DNA of 64,000 nt from Amycolatopsis sp. FDAARGOS 1241 (GCF_016889705.1 NZ_CP069526.1:9080001-9144000); one strand, 5' to 3'. Counted from the stretch's first letter, positions 17,669-28,069 are shown. Made by a program: numbers and translations. The notes: a model not told the origin generated them from the sequence alone.

Positions 17669-18130
17669 GTGGTTGGGTCCGTGAGCTGGGGTTATGAGGT
17701 TTGTCATGCGGGGGAGGTGGTGCTTCACGGGCAGGTGGTGAGGGCTGCGTCTGGGGGCGGGTCGATCCGGGCCCGGCGCCGGTTCACGGCGGAGCCGATG
17801 GGGCTCGACGAGGTCGTGGACCTGGGGGACCTGGGGGAGGTCGCCGGCACCTGAGTGGGGGAAGCTTCCGGCGGGGAACGGCGGCGGCTGGACTTGGCGG
17901 CTGCGGTGCTGGGGCGGCCGGAGCTGCTGTTCCTCGATGAGCCGACGACCGGGCTGGACCCGCGGGCGCGGGCGGCGGACGTGGCTCGTGCTGGAGAACA
18001 TGGTCAGCCAGGGCATGGCGATCCTGCTGACCACGCACTACCTGGAAGAGGCGCAGTACCTCGCCTACCGGGTGGCGATCATGGACTGCGGGCGCATCGT
18101 GAAGCACGGATCCGTCGAGGGATCCGAGGT
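17669..18130 (+). pseudogene. Central fragment of an ABC exporter ATPase, opposite orientation
   Basis: The plus strand encodes GLDEVVDLGDLGEVAGT, an in-frame TGA at 17852-17854, then [33 protein letters not shown] and, after a frame change near 17980, [18 protein letters not shown] and [13 protein letters not shown]. These are the signature, Walker B, D-loop and H-loop of an ABC-2 exporter ATPase. Walker A is absent and the frame breaks before the C-terminal tail. The missing tail type is exactly what the adjacent minus-strand fragment encodes, suggesting one gene broken by an inversion. Confidence 0.6.
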
Positions 18131-18220
18131 CACCTGCGGAACGATGCTGTGTCAGCCACCGATCGCACCGCGGGGGTCCGGGGGTCGCCCCCCGGGAAAA
18201 ATGACGACCGACAAACGGGA

Positions 18221-18252
18221 AGAGGCCCGGTTGCGCTAGCAACCGGGCCTCT
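18221..18252 (-). terminator. Terminator of the tRNA-Leu transcript
   Basis: AGAGGCCCGGTTGC and GCAACCGGGCCTCT form a 14-bp perfect stem with a GCTA loop, eight bases past the 3' end of the minus-strand tRNA. T-runs follow loosely on the minus strand. Confidence 0.85.
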
Positions 18253-18260
18253 GAACACAG

Positions 18261-18343
18261 TGCGCGAGGAGGGAGTTGAACCCTCACGTCCTTTCGGACA
18301 CACGGACCTGAACCGTGCGCGTCTGCCATTCCGCCACTCGCGC
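18261..18343 (-). tRNA. tRNA-Leu (anticodon CAG)
   Basis: On the minus strand the acceptor GCGCGAG pairs with CTCGCGC; the D region is GCGGAATGGCAGACGC; anticodon stem CACGG/CCGTG encloses TTCAGGT with anticodon CAG; a long variable arm (GTCCGAAAGGAC) marks it as Leu-type; the T arm is GAGGGTTCAACTCCCTC. It is 83 nt, discriminator A, with CCA not encoded. A tRNA-Leu at this spot next to fhaA is also seen in mycobacteria. Confidence 0.96.
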
Positions 18344-18482
18344 GAGTTGCTACGGGGTCTTCCCGTTGGCAGCCAGTGAAGCTTAGCAGGGGGTTTTCAC
18401 GGGTTTCAGCGGGGGCCGTGTCGAGGCTTCCTCTCCCGGATAGGATCGGTTCGGAAGTACACGTGCGAGGAGGTCACCCCAG

Positions 18483-19706
18483 GTGGGTCGCGTAGAGCGC
18501 TTTGACAGGCGTCTCGAGAACCTCGTGGGGAACACCTTCGCGCGGATGTTCGGTGGCAACGTCGTCACGCAGGAAGTGGCGGTGGCGCTCGAGCGGGAAG
18601 GCGAGGAGAACGTTCGTGAGCTGGCAGGCGGTCGGCAGCTCGCCCCGAATCACTACATCGTGTCTCTGGGGACGGCTGACCACGATCGTATGGCCGGTGA
18701 CGAGCAGCGGGTCACCGCGGTTCTCGCACAAGCCGTGGCGGAACACCTCGCCGAGCACGGCTGGGAGACCTATGGTGACGTCGTCGTATCACTCGAGCGC
18801 AACGAGGCGCTGCATACTGGACAGTTCAAGACCCGTTCGTCCGTCGATCCAGACGCCCGCGCGGCAAGTGGCTCGTCACGGTCGGCACGACCCAGCAACG
18901 CAGGAGACCCAGCAATGAGCCAGCCCCCCGGCTACGGCCAATACGACCAGGGTGACCCGTACGGCCAGCAAGGCCAGTACGGCTACGGACAGCAGGGTGG
19001 CCAGCAGCCCGGGTACGACCAGGGTTATGGCCAGCAGGGCGGCTACGACCAGCAGGGTTACGGCCAGCAGCCCGGCTACGACCAGTACGGCGGCCAGGGC
19101 GCTCAGCCCGGCTACGACCAGGGCTACCAGCAGGGCGGTTACGACCAGCAGGGTTACGGCCAGCCCCAGCAGGGCGGCTACGACCAGTACGGCGGCCAGC
19201 CGCAGCAGGGCGGTTACGGCCAGCAGGGCTACGACCAGGGCTACGGCCAGCCCCAGCAGGGTGGCTACGACCAGCAGGGTTACGGCCAGCCCCAGCAGGG
19301 CGGCTACGACCAGTACGGCGGCCAGCCGCAGCAGGGCGGTTACGGCCAGGCCCCGGCGGACCCGTACGGCCAGCAGGGTGGTTACGGTCAGCCCGGTGCC
19401 CCGGCCGGCGGCCGCCAGCTCGCGGCGAGCCTGCAGCTGGACGACGGCTCGAACCGGACGTACTCGCTGAAGCAGGGCGGGAACGTCGTGGGCCGCGGCC
19501 AGGACGCCGACTTCCGGCTGCCCGACACGGGTGTGTCGCGCCGGCACCTGGAGATCACCTGGGACGGCCAGAGCGCGACGCTCGCCGACATCGGGTCGAC
19601 CAACGGCACCACCGTGAACGGGACCCCCGTGCAGACGTGGCAGCTCGCCGACGGCGACGTCATCCGGGTGGGTCACTCGTCGCTGGTGTTCCGAACCCAG
19701 GGCTGA
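18483..19706 (+). CDS. fhaA: FhaA: DUF3662 plus FHA domain signalling protein
   Basis: A 407-aa cytoplasmic phosphothreonine reader. GTG at 18483 follows a strong AGGAGGT site eight bases upstream. Residues ~1-115 form the DUF3662/FhaA N-terminal domain ([17 protein letters not shown]). Residues ~140-305 are low-complexity Gly/Tyr/Gln repeats built from GYGQ and GYDQ units. The C-terminal ~95 residues form an FHA domain with [20 protein letters not shown] and STNGTTVNG. In mycobacteria the FHA domain binds phosphorylated MviN and restrains peptidoglycan synthesis. It heads the pstP-rodA-pbpA-pknA-pknB cluster. Confidence 0.95.
   Translation: MGRVERFDRRLENLVGNTFARMFGGNVVTQEVAVALEREGEENVRELAGGRQLAPNHYIVSLGTADHDRMAGDEQRVTAVLAQAVAEHLAEHGWETYGDVVVSLERNEALHTGQFKTRSSVDPDARAASGSSRSARPSNAGDPAMSQPPGYGQYDQGDPYGQQGQYGYGQQGGQQPGYDQGYGQQGGYDQQGYGQQPGYDQYGGQGAQPGYDQGYQQGGYDQQGYGQPQQGGYDQYGGQPQQGGYGQQGYDQGYGQPQQGGYDQQGYGQPQQGGYDQYGGQPQQGGYGQAPADPYGQQGGYGQPGAPAGGRQLAASLQLDDGSNRTYSLKQGGNVVGRGQDADFRLPDTGVSRRHLEITWDGQSATLADIGSTNGTTVNGTPVQTWQLADGDVIRVGHSSLVFRTQG
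19141..19349 (+). repeat. Two identical 83-bp repeats inside fhaA
   Basis: Bases 19141-19223 recur exactly at 19267-19349, within the GYDQ/GYGQ-coding tract. Shorter CAGCAGGG-type units fill the rest of ~18930-19390. Third positions are identical too, so the repeat is recent or homogenised. The tract length is likely to vary between strains. Confidence 0.9.
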
Positions 19707-19807
19707 CCAGAGGCCGGTGACGGGGTTCCCGCAGAATTGTCGTGCGGGGGGAACCGCGGTGCGCGCGCGCCGCGGCTTGCAGGCAGAGTCGGGAGCGGAC
19801 ACAACAA

Positions 19808-20269
19808 GTGCCAGAGCTGGTCGTTCAACTCACCAGAGTGGGCTTTCTCGTACTGCTCTGGCTCTTCGTGTTCGCCGCCCTGCGGGTCGTCCGTTCGGAT
19901 CTCTACGCCGCGTCCGGCCTCCGAGTGCAGGTGCCGTCGTTCCGGCGGAACAAGGAGAAGAAGCCGCGGGGCAGCAAGGCGCCGCAGCAGCTCCTGGTCA
20001 CGCACGGGGCGCTGGCCGGTACCCGCATCGCGCTCGACGGCCGGCCGATCCTGATCGGCCGCGCGGACGACTCGACGCTGGTGCTGGACGACGACTACGC
20101 GTCGACCCGCCACGCCCGCATTTCTCTGCGCGGGGAGGACTGGTACGTGGAAGATCTGGGCTCGACGAACGGGACCTACCTCGACCGGGCTAAGGTCACT
20201 GCACCCCTCCGGGTCCCGCTCGGAGTCCCCATCCGGATCGGCAAGACGGTGATCGAGCTTCGCCCATGA
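19808..20269 (+). CDS. fhaB: FhaB: membrane-anchored FHA domain protein
   Basis: A 153-aa protein collinear with mycobacterial FhaB/FipA. GTG at 19808 begins VPELVVQLTRVGF, matching the family N-terminus; the longer open frame is out of register with it. One N-terminal membrane helix (VGFLVLLWLFVFAALRV) is followed by a basic linker and an FHA domain with LIGRADDSTLVLDDDYASTRHA and DLGSTNGTYLDRAKV. The domain reads phosphothreonine on PknA/PknB substrates and links kinase signalling to division proteins. The stop overlaps the pstP start as ATGA. Confidence 0.95.
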   Translation: MPELVVQLTRVGFLVLLWLFVFAALRVVRSDLYAASGLRVQVPSFRRNKEKKPRGSKAPQQLLVTHGALAGTRIALDGRPILIGRADDSTLVLDDDYASTRHARISLRGEDWYVEDLGSTNGTYLDRAKVTAPLRVPLGVPIRIGKTVIELRP

Positions 20270-21726
20270 CTCTCGTCCTCCGCTACGCGGCCCGCAGTGA
20301 CCGGGGCCTGGTGCGTTCGAGCAACCAGGACTCCGTGTACGCCGGCCCGCGCCTGCTCGCGCTCGCCGACGGTATGGGCGGCCACGCCGCGGGTGAGGTG
20401 GCCAGCAAGGTCGTCATCGCCTCGCTCGCACCGCTCGACGACGACGAGCCGGGCGACGACCTGCTCGCCCAGCTCCGCGAGGCGGTGCAGAACGGCAACG
20501 CGGCGATCGCCGAGCTCGTTTCACAGGACCCCGACCTCGACGGCATGGGCACCACGCTCACGGCCGTGCTGTTCGCCGGCAACCGGCTCGGCCTGGTGCA
20601 CGTCGGCGACTCGCGCGCGTACCTGTTCCGCGGCGGCCAGTTCGCGCAGATCACTCGCGACGACAGCTTCGTGAACGAGCTGCTGGAGCAGGGCCGCATC
20701 ACGGCCGAGGAGGCCGCGGTGCACCCGCAGCGTTCGCTGCTGCTCAAGGCGCTCACTGGCCACGAAGTCGAACCGAGCCTCACGGTGCGCGAGGCGCGTG
20801 CCGGTGACCGGTACCTCATCTGCTCCGACGGCCTGTCCGGCATGGTCAGCGACGAGACGATGGCCGAGGCCATCCGCATCCCGGACCCGCAGGACTGCGC
20901 GGACCGGATGATCGAGCTGGCCCTCAAGGGCGGTGGTACGGACAACGTCACCGTCGTCATCGCCGACGTGGTCGACGTCGACTTCGGCGAAGACGCCCCG
21001 ATCGTCGGCGGCGCCGCGGGCGACGGCAGTGACGAACAGCACCAGGGCGATTCGCCCGCCGCGCGGGCCCGGGCGCTCACGCAGCCGCCCCCTCCGCCGC
21101 GGCCCGAGCCGCAGGCGTTCGAGGAGGATCCGAAGGCCAAGCGCCGCAAGCGGTTCCGGTGGCTCGTCGGCGCGGTCGTGGTGCTGATCGTGCTGGCCGC
21201 GGCCGCGATCGCCACGCGCTATTTCGTCCTCAGCCAGTTCTACGTGGGCGAGGGTCCCGACCAGGAGGTCGTGATCTACCGCGGGGTGCCCGGCTCCATC
21301 CTCGGCATCCAGCTGCACTCGCTCGAGCAGGGCTCGTGCCCGCCGGGTCAGCTGTGCTCCGACAAGTTACGCGTCCCCGCTCTGCAGGAGGACGCGCGCA
21401 TCGCCGTGCAGAACGGTGTGAAGCGCGACAGCCTGGACGACGCGCGCAAGTACATCGACGACTTCCTGCGGCTGAAGAAGCAGCTGGGCGACTGTTCGCC
21501 GGTGACGCCGGGCGCTCCCGGCACGACCGGGGCCCCGGCGACCTCGGCGACCTCGGCGACCTCGGTGCCGCCGTCGTCCGGCGGGGTGCCGACGGCTCCG
21601 GGTGGGCCGCCGGCGTCGTCCAGCGCCGCTGCGCCGCCTTCGGGCGGCACGTCTTCGTCGGCGAACCAGCCTGCGGGGAGGGACTGCTCGACGTCGAGTA
21701 CGGCGCCGGCAGGAGGCGGTAACTGA
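20266..21726 (+). CDS. pstP: PstP: PP2C-family Ser/Thr protein phosphatase
   Basis: A 486-aa membrane phosphatase that reverses PknA/PknB phosphorylation. The PP2C domain covers about residues 1-240, with metal-binding Asp in ALADGMGGHAAGE (34-44), LVHVGDSRAYLFR, and the C-terminal GGGTDNVTVVIAD. A juxtamembrane Pro/basic stretch leads to one helix at about 302-325. The extracellular part has two Cys and a Pro/Ser/Thr-rich tail. The length matches the mycobacterial enzyme. It is translationally coupled to fhaB (ATGA) and to rodA (TGATG). Confidence 0.96.
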   Translation: MTLVLRYAARSDRGLVRSSNQDSVYAGPRLLALADGMGGHAAGEVASKVVIASLAPLDDDEPGDDLLAQLREAVQNGNAAIAELVSQDPDLDGMGTTLTAVLFAGNRLGLVHVGDSRAYLFRGGQFAQITRDDSFVNELLEQGRITAEEAAVHPQRSLLLKALTGHEVEPSLTVREARAGDRYLICSDGLSGMVSDETMAEAIRIPDPQDCADRMIELALKGGGTDNVTVVIADVVDVDFGEDAPIVGGAAGDGSDEQHQGDSPAARARALTQPPPPPRPEPQAFEEDPKAKRRKRFRWLVGAVVVLIVLAAAAIATRYFVLSQFYVGEGPDQEVVIYRGVPGSILGIQLHSLEQGSCPPGQLCSDKLRVPALQEDARIAVQNGVKRDSLDDARKYIDDFLRLKKQLGDCSPVTPGAPGTTGAPATSATSATSVPPSSGGVPTAPGGPPASSSAAAPPSGGTSSSANQPAGRDCSTSSTAPAGGGN

Positions 21727-23219
21727 TGGGCCAGCCCCTGGCCGACCCGTTGTCGGCCCAGTTCGCCACCAATCCGCCCCGGGAGCTGCCCAAGCGCCGG
21801 GGCACCGAGCTGTTGTTGCTGGCGTTCGCCGCGTTCATCGTCACGCTCGCCCTGGTGCTGGTGGAGGCCAACCAGGAGCAGGAGCTCACGCTCTCGATCC
21901 TGTGGCTCGGCCTGGCGTACCTGGGGGTGCTCACGGCCGCGCACCTCGCGGTCCGGAGATGGGCGCCGTACGCGGACCCGGTGCTGCTGCCGTGCGTCGC
22001 GCTGCTGAACGGCATCGGGCTGGTGATCATCCACCGGCTCGACCTCGCGGAAGCCGAGCAGGCCGCGCAGCGGGGCACGGACTACAGCCCCGAGGTGACG
22101 AAGCAGGTCCTGTTCACGGTCATCTCGCTCGCGCTGTTCGTGGTCGTGCTGATCGTGGTCAACGACCACCGCACCCTCACGCGTTACGGCTACACCTTCG
22201 GTCTCGTCGGCATCATCGCGCTCGCGCTGCCCGCGGTGCTGCCCTCGAGCCTGTCCGAGGTCAACGGCGCGAAGGTGTGGCTCAAGCTGCCGTTCTTCTC
22301 GATCCAGCCGGGTGAGTTCGCGAAGATCCTTCTGATGATCTTCTTCGCCTCGTTCCTGGTGTCCAAACGGGACCTGTTCATGGTGGCGGGCAAGAAGGTC
22401 CTCGGCGTGGAGCTGCCGCGCGCCCGTGACCTGGGCCCGATCCTCATCGCGGCCGCGGCGAGCATCGGCATCCTGGTGTTCGAGAAGGACCTGGGCACGT
22501 CGCTGCTGTACTTCAGCATCATCCTCGTGATGCTCTACGTCGCGACCGAGCGCGTGATCTGGGTCGTGGTGGGGCTGACGTTCTTCGTGGGCGGCTGCCT
22601 GATCGCCTACAACCTCTTCACACACGTCCAGCAGCGCGTGGAGAACTGGCTCAACCCGCTCGGCCCGCGCTACGACGAACTCGGCGGCTCCTACCAGCTC
22701 GCCCAGGGCCTGTTCGGCCTCGGCACCGGCGGGGTCGGCGGTACCGGTCTCGGTGCCGGCCGGCCGGACATCGTGCCCGCGGCGGGCACCGACTTCATCA
22801 CCGCGTCGATCGGCGAGGAGCTGGGCTTCATCGGCCTGGCCGCCGTGCTGATGCTGTACCTGCTGATCGCGATGCGCGGCATGCGCAGCGCGCTGGCCGT
22901 GCGCGACACGTTCGGCAAGCTGCTCGGCGGCGGGCTCGCGTTCACGATCGTGATGCAGATCTTCGTGGTCGTCGGCGGCGTGACCGCGCTGATCCCGGAG
23001 ACCGGCATCACGGCGCCGTTCCTGTCCCAGGGTGGTTCGTCACTGCTCGCGAACTACATCCTCGTCGCACTGCTGCTGCGCATCTCGGACGCGGCCCGCA
23101 GGCCGGCCAAGCGCCCGAAGCCGCAGCAACCCCAGGCTCCGATCGCCGAGGCGCACACCGTGCTGGTGCAGCGCCCCGCTCCCGGCGCCGCCCCGAACGG
23201 CGACGGGAGGACACCGTGA
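21726..23219 (+). CDS. rodA: RodA: SEDS-family peptidoglycan polymerase
   Basis: A 497-aa polytopic SEDS protein. About ten to twelve membrane helices are evident. Family motifs include LKLPFFSIQPGEFAKI, FEKDLGTSLLYFSI, GTDFITASIGEELGFIG and the C-terminal TGITAPFLSQGGSSLLANY. RodA polymerises glycan strands from lipid II and partners a class B PBP; here that is the next gene, overlapping as GTGA. A cytoplasmic Pro-rich tail of ~40 residues follows the last helix. The neighbourhood argues for RodA over FtsW. Confidence 0.95.
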   Translation: MGQPLADPLSAQFATNPPRELPKRRGTELLLLAFAAFIVTLALVLVEANQEQELTLSILWLGLAYLGVLTAAHLAVRRWAPYADPVLLPCVALLNGIGLVIIHRLDLAEAEQAAQRGTDYSPEVTKQVLFTVISLALFVVVLIVVNDHRTLTRYGYTFGLVGIIALALPAVLPSSLSEVNGAKVWLKLPFFSIQPGEFAKILLMIFFASFLVSKRDLFMVAGKKVLGVELPRARDLGPILIAAAASIGILVFEKDLGTSLLYFSIILVMLYVATERVIWVVVGLTFFVGGCLIAYNLFTHVQQRVENWLNPLGPRYDELGGSYQLAQGLFGLGTGGVGGTGLGAGRPDIVPAAGTDFITASIGEELGFIGLAAVLMLYLLIAMRGMRSALAVRDTFGKLLGGGLAFTIVMQIFVVVGGVTALIPETGITAPFLSQGGSSLLANYILVALLLRISDAARRPAKRPKPQQPQAPIAEAHTVLVQRPAPGAAPNGDGRTP

Positions 23220-24679
23220 ACACCCCGCTGCGCAAGGTCGGCATGGCGATGCTCGTGATGATCGTCCTGCTGCTGGCCAACGACACCTACATCCAGGTGG
23301 TCAAGGCCGACGACTACCGCACCGACCCCCGCAACCAGCGGGTGCTCTACGACGAGTACTCGCGCCAGCGCGGCCAGATCGTGGCGCCGGACGGCACGGT
23401 GCTCGCCGGGGTCAAGCCCTCGAGCGACAAGTTCAAGTTCACCCGCACCTACACCGACGGCCCGATGTACGCGCCGGTCACCGGCTTCTACTCGATCAAC
23501 TACGGCGCGGGCGGGCTGGAGCGCGCCGAGGACGACGTGCTCAACGGCTCCGACCCGCGGCTGTTCGTGCGCCGCCTGTCGGACATGATCACCGGCCGCG
23601 ATCCACGTGGCGGCAATGTGAAGCTCACGATCGACCCGAAGGTGCAGAAGGCCGCTTACGACCTGATGACCCAGCACGGCTACACCGGCGCAGTGGTGGC
23701 GATGGAGCCGAAGACGGGCCGCATCCTCGCGATGGTGTCCACGCCGTCGTACGACCCGAACACGCTGGCCACGCACGGCAAGGACCAGAACACCGCCTGG
23801 ACGAACTACTCCAAGGACCCGAAGAACCCGATGCTGAACCGGGCGATCTCGGAGACCTACCCGCCCGGGTCGACGTTCAAGATCGTCACCGGGTCCACCG
23901 CGCTGCAGGCCGGCATCGGACCCGACACGGTCGTGAGCACCGCGCCGAACGTGAAGCTGCCGGGCACCAACACCACGCTCGAGAACTACGCCGGCGAGAC
24001 CTGCCCCGGCAACACCTTCAAGGACGCGCTGGCCCACTCGTGCAACGTGCCGTTCGCGACGTTCGCCGGGCAGCTCGGGGCCGACAAGATCAAGGAAACG
24101 GCCGCGAACTTCGGCATCGGCCAGAGCGACCTCACCGTGCCGATGAAGGTGGCGCCCTCCACGGTCGGCGCGCTCGACTCGCAGGCCGCGCTCTACCAGA
24201 GCGGCATCGGCCAGCGCGACGTGCGGCTCACGCCGCTGCAGGACTGCCTGCTCGCCGCAACCGTCGCCAACGGCGGCATGGCGATGAAACCGCAGCTCGT
24301 GCAGTCGATCCTGGCGCCGGACCTCTCGACGATCGAGGACGTCGACCCGGAGCAGGTCACCGGCACGCCGGCGCTCTCGCCCGAGAACGACCAGATCATG
24401 ACCGACATGATGATCGCGTCGGAGAGCTTCACGGCGGGCAAGGGCAAGAACCCCGCGCTCAAGATCGCGTCGAAGACCGGGACCGCCGAGCACGGCACCG
24501 ACTCGAAGAACACCCCGCCGCACGCGTGGTACACCGCGTTCGCGCCGTCGGACAACCCGCAGATCGCGGTGTCCGTGATCGTCGAGAACGGCGGCAACCG
24601 CGGCCTCGCCGCGACCGGTGGCTCCGTCGCCGCGGAGATCGGCCGCGCCGCCATCGCCGCGCACCTCGGGGGTGGATAG
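23216..24679 (+). CDS. pbpA: PbpA: class B penicillin-binding protein (transpeptidase)
   Basis: A 487-aa membrane-anchored transpeptidase that crosslinks peptidoglycan with RodA. A single N-terminal helix (about residues 8-22) precedes a dimerisation region. The catalytic set is STFK with Ser219, SCN at 275-277 and KTGT at 420-423, all intact. The length and motif spacing match mycobacterial PbpA. GTG at 23216 overlaps the rodA stop. No regulatory signal of its own is seen, consistent with operon expression. Confidence 0.96.
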   Translation: MNTPLRKVGMAMLVMIVLLLANDTYIQVVKADDYRTDPRNQRVLYDEYSRQRGQIVAPDGTVLAGVKPSSDKFKFTRTYTDGPMYAPVTGFYSINYGAGGLERAEDDVLNGSDPRLFVRRLSDMITGRDPRGGNVKLTIDPKVQKAAYDLMTQHGYTGAVVAMEPKTGRILAMVSTPSYDPNTLATHGKDQNTAWTNYSKDPKNPMLNRAISETYPPGSTFKIVTGSTALQAGIGPDTVVSTAPNVKLPGTNTTLENYAGETCPGNTFKDALAHSCNVPFATFAGQLGADKIKETAANFGIGQSDLTVPMKVAPSTVGALDSQAALYQSGIGQRDVRLTPLQDCLLAATVANGGMAMKPQLVQSILAPDLSTIEDVDPEQVTGTPALSPENDQIMTDMMIASESFTAGKGKNPALKIASKTGTAEHGTDSKNTPPHAWYTAFAPSDNPQIAVSVIVENGGNRGLAATGGSVAAEIGRAAIAAHLGGG

Positions 24680-24682
24680 CCG

Positions 24683-25981
24683 ATGCTGTCCTCGGGTCAG
24701 CTGCTGGCCGAGCGCTACAAGCTGACGAACCGGATCGCCGTCGGCGGGATGGGCGAGGTCTGGCAGGCCAGTGACACCCGGCTCGACCGGGTCGTCGCGG
24801 TGAAGGTGCTGAAGGCCGAACTCTCCGGCGACGCGGAGTTCCTCCACCGGTTCCGCACCGAGGCGCGGATGACGGCGTCGCTCAACCACGCCGGGATCGC
24901 GGCCGTTCACGACTACGGCGAGACGTTCGCCGGCGCCGAGGGCGGCAGCGAAGAAGACGCGCTGCCCATCGCGTACCTGGTGATGGAGTTCGTGGAGGGC
25001 GACCCGCTCGCGGGCATCCTCGCCAAGCACGGGCGCCTGTCGCCGGACTACACGCTCGACATCCTCGAGCAGGCCGGCAACGCGCTGCAGGCCGCGCACG
25101 AGCAGGGTCTGGTGCACCGCGACGTCAAGCCCGGCAACATCCTCGTCACCCCGGCCGGGCAGGTGAAGATCACCGATTTCGGCGTGGCCAAGGCCGCCCA
25201 CGCGGCACCGGTCACGCGTTCGGGCATGGTCATGGGCACGGCCCACTACATCGCGCCCGAGCAAGCACTGGGTCACGACGCCGAGCCGGCCAGCGACGTG
25301 TACTCGCTGGCCGTGTGCGGTTACGAATGCCTCGCCGGCCACCGCCCGTTCCTGTCGGAGAACTCGGTGAGCGTCGCCATGATGCACATCCGCGACCTCC
25401 CGCCGCCGCTGCCTCCGGACGTGCCGCCGGGTGCGCGCGCGGTGATCGAGGCGACCCTGGTCAAGGACCCACGGCAGCGCTACGCGAGCGGCGGCGAGTT
25501 CGCGGGGGCCGTCGCCGCCGTCCGCGCCGGCCGCCCCCTGCCGACACCGCTCGGCCTGGTCAACGCCGCCTACGCGGCCGGCCAGGTCGCGCCGTCGCCA
25601 CCCCCCGGGATGCCGCAGGCCGGCAGCCCCCACGTGCCCATCGGTCCTGGTTCGAACCCCGCCTTCCCGCCGCTGACGCCGGGCGCAGTGCACCCGCCCG
25701 CGTCGCGGCGGAGGAGTCAGTGGGGCTGGTGGGTGCTGCTCGCGGTGATCGTGGTCGCGGTCATCGTCGTGGCGGCGTTCGTCATCGCCAGAGCGGTGGG
25801 GTCCGGCAACGGACAGGTGCCGAGAAGCGTGGACACAGGCAGACCGGGTCCGGTCGAGCCGACCGGCCGGCCCACGGGACCGACCGCAGGCGGACCCGAC
25901 GGGCCGGCAACGAGCGAGAAGCAGGGCCTGCAAGGCATCATGACCACACCTTGGACGGAATGGAACGGCACACAGAGATGA
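24683..25981 (+). CDS. pknA: PknA: transmembrane Ser/Thr protein kinase
   Basis: A 432-aa receptor-like kinase. The kinase domain covers about residues 10-275: glycine loop VGGMGEVW, Lys41, HRDVKPGN with Asp147, DFG at 165-167, and activation segment [15 protein letters not shown] Pro-rich juxtamembrane stretch is followed by one helix (about 350-370) and a short Pro/Gly-rich outside tail without PASTA repeats, as in mycobacterial PknA. It phosphorylates division and wall-synthesis proteins and is itself activated by PknB. It starts three bases after pbpA ends and overlaps pknB (ATGA). Confidence 0.95.
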   Translation: MLSSGQLLAERYKLTNRIAVGGMGEVWQASDTRLDRVVAVKVLKAELSGDAEFLHRFRTEARMTASLNHAGIAAVHDYGETFAGAEGGSEEDALPIAYLVMEFVEGDPLAGILAKHGRLSPDYTLDILEQAGNALQAAHEQGLVHRDVKPGNILVTPAGQVKITDFGVAKAAHAAPVTRSGMVMGTAHYIAPEQALGHDAEPASDVYSLAVCGYECLAGHRPFLSENSVSVAMMHIRDLPPPLPPDVPPGARAVIEATLVKDPRQRYASGGEFAGAVAAVRAGRPLPTPLGLVNAAYAAGQVAPSPPPGMPQAGSPHVPIGPGSNPAFPPLTPGAVHPPASRRRSQWGWWVLLAVIVVAVIVVAAFVIARAVGSGNGQVPRSVDTGRPGPVEPTGRPTGPTAGGPDGPATSEKQGLQGIMTTPWTEWNGTQR

Positions 25982-27996
25982 GCACACCCAGACTGCTCTC
26001 CAATCGGTACGAGCTGGGCGAAACGCTCGGCTACGGAGGTATGTCCGAGGTCCATCACGGGCACGACGTGCGTCTGGGCCGGGAAGTGGCGATCAAGGTC
26101 CTGCGCGCAGACCTGGCCCGCGACCCCCAGTTCCAGGAACGCTTCCGTCGTGAGGCGCAGAACGCGGCCGCGCTGAACCACCCGGCGATCGTCGCGGTCT
26201 ACGACACCGGTGAGGCCAACACCGAATTCGGCAACCTGCCCTACATCGTCATGGAGTACGTCGAGGGCCGGACGCTGCGGGACATCGTGAAGACCGAGGG
26301 CCCGATGTCGCAGAAGCGGGCCATGGAAGTCATGGCCGACGTCTGCGCCGCGCTGGACTTCTCGCACCGCCACGGCATCGTGCACCGCGACGTGAAGCCC
26401 GCGAACGTGATGATCACGAAGAACGGCGCCGTCAAGGTCATGGACTTCGGCATCGCCCGCGCGATGCACGACGGCCAGTCGGCGATGACGCAGACGGCCG
26501 CCGTCATCGGCACCGCCCAGTACCTCTCCCCGGAGCAGGCGCGCGGCGAGTCGGTCGACGCGCGTTCTGATGTCTACGCCGCCGGTTGCGTGCTGTACGA
26601 GCTCATCACCGGGGAACCGCCGTTCACGGGCGACTCGCCGGTGGCGGTGGCGTACCAGCACGTGCGGGAGGACCCGAACCCGCCGTCGTCGGTCAACCCG
26701 GCGGTGACGCCGGAGCTCGACGCCGTGGTGCTCAAGGCTTTGGCGAAGGGTCCGGCCAACCGCTACCAGTCGGCCGCCGAAATGCGGTCCGACCTCGTGC
26801 GCACGCTCTCGGGGCAGCGCCCGTCCGCTCCGATGGTCATGTCGGAGGACGAGCGCACCCAGGTCATGAACGCCGACCGCCGGCAGCCGCAGCGCTACGA
26901 GGAGTACGCCGACGAGCCGGACGAGGACCCGCGCGCCAAGCGCCGGCGCCGCCTGATCCTGGCGCTCGTCGCCGCGCTGCTCGTCGCCGGCGTGATCCTG
27001 CTGATCATGTGGCTCAACGGCGCGTTCCGCGCAGGCCAGAAGACGGCGGCGGTCCCGAACGTGGTGAACCACCCGGTGATCACCGCGAAGTCGGAGCTGC
27101 AGGCGGCGGGCTTCTCGTCGTTCGCACCGAACTCCAACGTCGTGTGCGGCATCGCGGATCCCAGCAAGAACCCCGGTGGTCAGCAGTGCACCGAGGACCA
27201 GATCGACAAGGTCATCGCGATCAACCCGAACGCCGGCGCGAACGTCTCGACCGACACGCAGATCCAGCTGACCGTGGGCGTCAAGCCCAACACGGTCCCG
27301 GTGCCCGACCTGACCGGCAAGACCCCGGACCAAGCCAGCCAGATCCTGCAGCAGGCCAATCTGAGGCTGGGCAACACCAATTCCCAGCCGGCGGACAAGC
27401 AGGAAGACGTCGGCAAGATCCTCTCGCAGGACCCGACGCCGAACTCCTCGGCCACCGAGGGCACCTCCGTGAACATCACCGTCGGTGGTGATCTGGCGCT
27501 GAAGCAGGTGCCCGACACCACGGGGCAGAACTTCGACGATGCGAAGAAGACGCTGACGGGCCTCGGCTTCCAGGTCAAGCGCAGCAATGTCGCCTCACAG
27601 CAGCCGAAGGATCAGGTCGTCAACCAGCAACCGAACGGCGGGCAAGTCGCCCCGGGTTCGACGATCACGCTGCAGGTCTCGAACGGCCCGCAGGACATCA
27701 CGATGCCGGACCTCACCGGGCAAACCGAAGACCAGGCCACCCAGACGCTGCAGAGCAAGGGCTGGTCGGGGAACATCACCGTCAAGTCCCAGAAATTCGG
27801 CGCCGGTCAGCCGGGCACCGTCGTCCGCACCGACCCGGCCGCCGGCGAGACGCTCTCGCCGACTGATCCGGTCACGCTGACGATCCTCGAGGACAACAGC
27901 GGCGGTGGTTCGTCGACCACACCGATCATCCCGCCGCCTGGTGGGGGCAGCAACAGCCCGCCGGGCTTCAGCGGCCTCCCACCCGCGAGGCAGTGA
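25978..27996 (+). CDS. pknB: PknB: PASTA-domain Ser/Thr protein kinase
   Basis: A 672-aa kinase that senses muropeptides or lipid II. ATG 25978 is used because it overlaps the pknA stop and starts at the conserved N-terminus; the open frame extends upstream only inside pknA. Kinase features: Lys40, HRD at 136-138, DFG, and activation-loop Thr171/Thr173 in [12 protein letters not shown], numbered as in the mycobacterial enzyme. A helix lies at about 322-343, then four PASTA repeats (VPNVV, VPDLTG, VPDTTG, MPDLTG) and a Gly/Pro-rich tail. It ends the operon before a UUCG-loop terminator. Confidence 0.97.
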   Translation: MSTPRLLSNRYELGETLGYGGMSEVHHGHDVRLGREVAIKVLRADLARDPQFQERFRREAQNAAALNHPAIVAVYDTGEANTEFGNLPYIVMEYVEGRTLRDIVKTEGPMSQKRAMEVMADVCAALDFSHRHGIVHRDVKPANVMITKNGAVKVMDFGIARAMHDGQSAMTQTAAVIGTAQYLSPEQARGESVDARSDVYAAGCVLYELITGEPPFTGDSPVAVAYQHVREDPNPPSSVNPAVTPELDAVVLKALAKGPANRYQSAAEMRSDLVRTLSGQRPSAPMVMSEDERTQVMNADRRQPQRYEEYADEPDEDPRAKRRRRLILALVAALLVAGVILLIMWLNGAFRAGQKTAAVPNVVNHPVITAKSELQAAGFSSFAPNSNVVCGIADPSKNPGGQQCTEDQIDKVIAINPNAGANVSTDTQIQLTVGVKPNTVPVPDLTGKTPDQASQILQQANLRLGNTNSQPADKQEDVGKILSQDPTPNSSATEGTSVNITVGGDLALKQVPDTTGQNFDDAKKTLTGLGFQVKRSNVASQQPKDQVVNQQPNGGQVAPGSTITLQVSNGPQDITMPDLTGQTEDQATQTLQSKGWSGNITVKSQKFGAGQPGTVVRTDPAAGETLSPTDPVTLTILEDNSGGGSSTTPIIPPPGGGSNSPPGFSGLPPARQ

Positions 27997-28006
27997 GCTG
28001 CTGAAC

Positions 28007-28038
28007 CAGGGCCCGCACGGTTCGCCGTGCGGGCCCTG
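28007..28038. terminator. Bidirectional terminator with TTCG tetraloop
   Basis: CAGGGCCCGCACGG and CCGTGCGGGCCCTG form a 14-bp perfect stem closed by TTCG. It lies between the convergent pknB and the small minus-strand gene, so it can serve both. Confidence 0.93.
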
Positions 28039-28069
28039 CGTCGTTTCCGGATGTCGTTTCCGGGGTTTC

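Noticed and set aside
23054..25987. 977-codon open frame on the minus strand across rodA, pbpA and pknA
   Set aside because: Shadow of three well-supported genes; His/Arg/Val-rich without domains.
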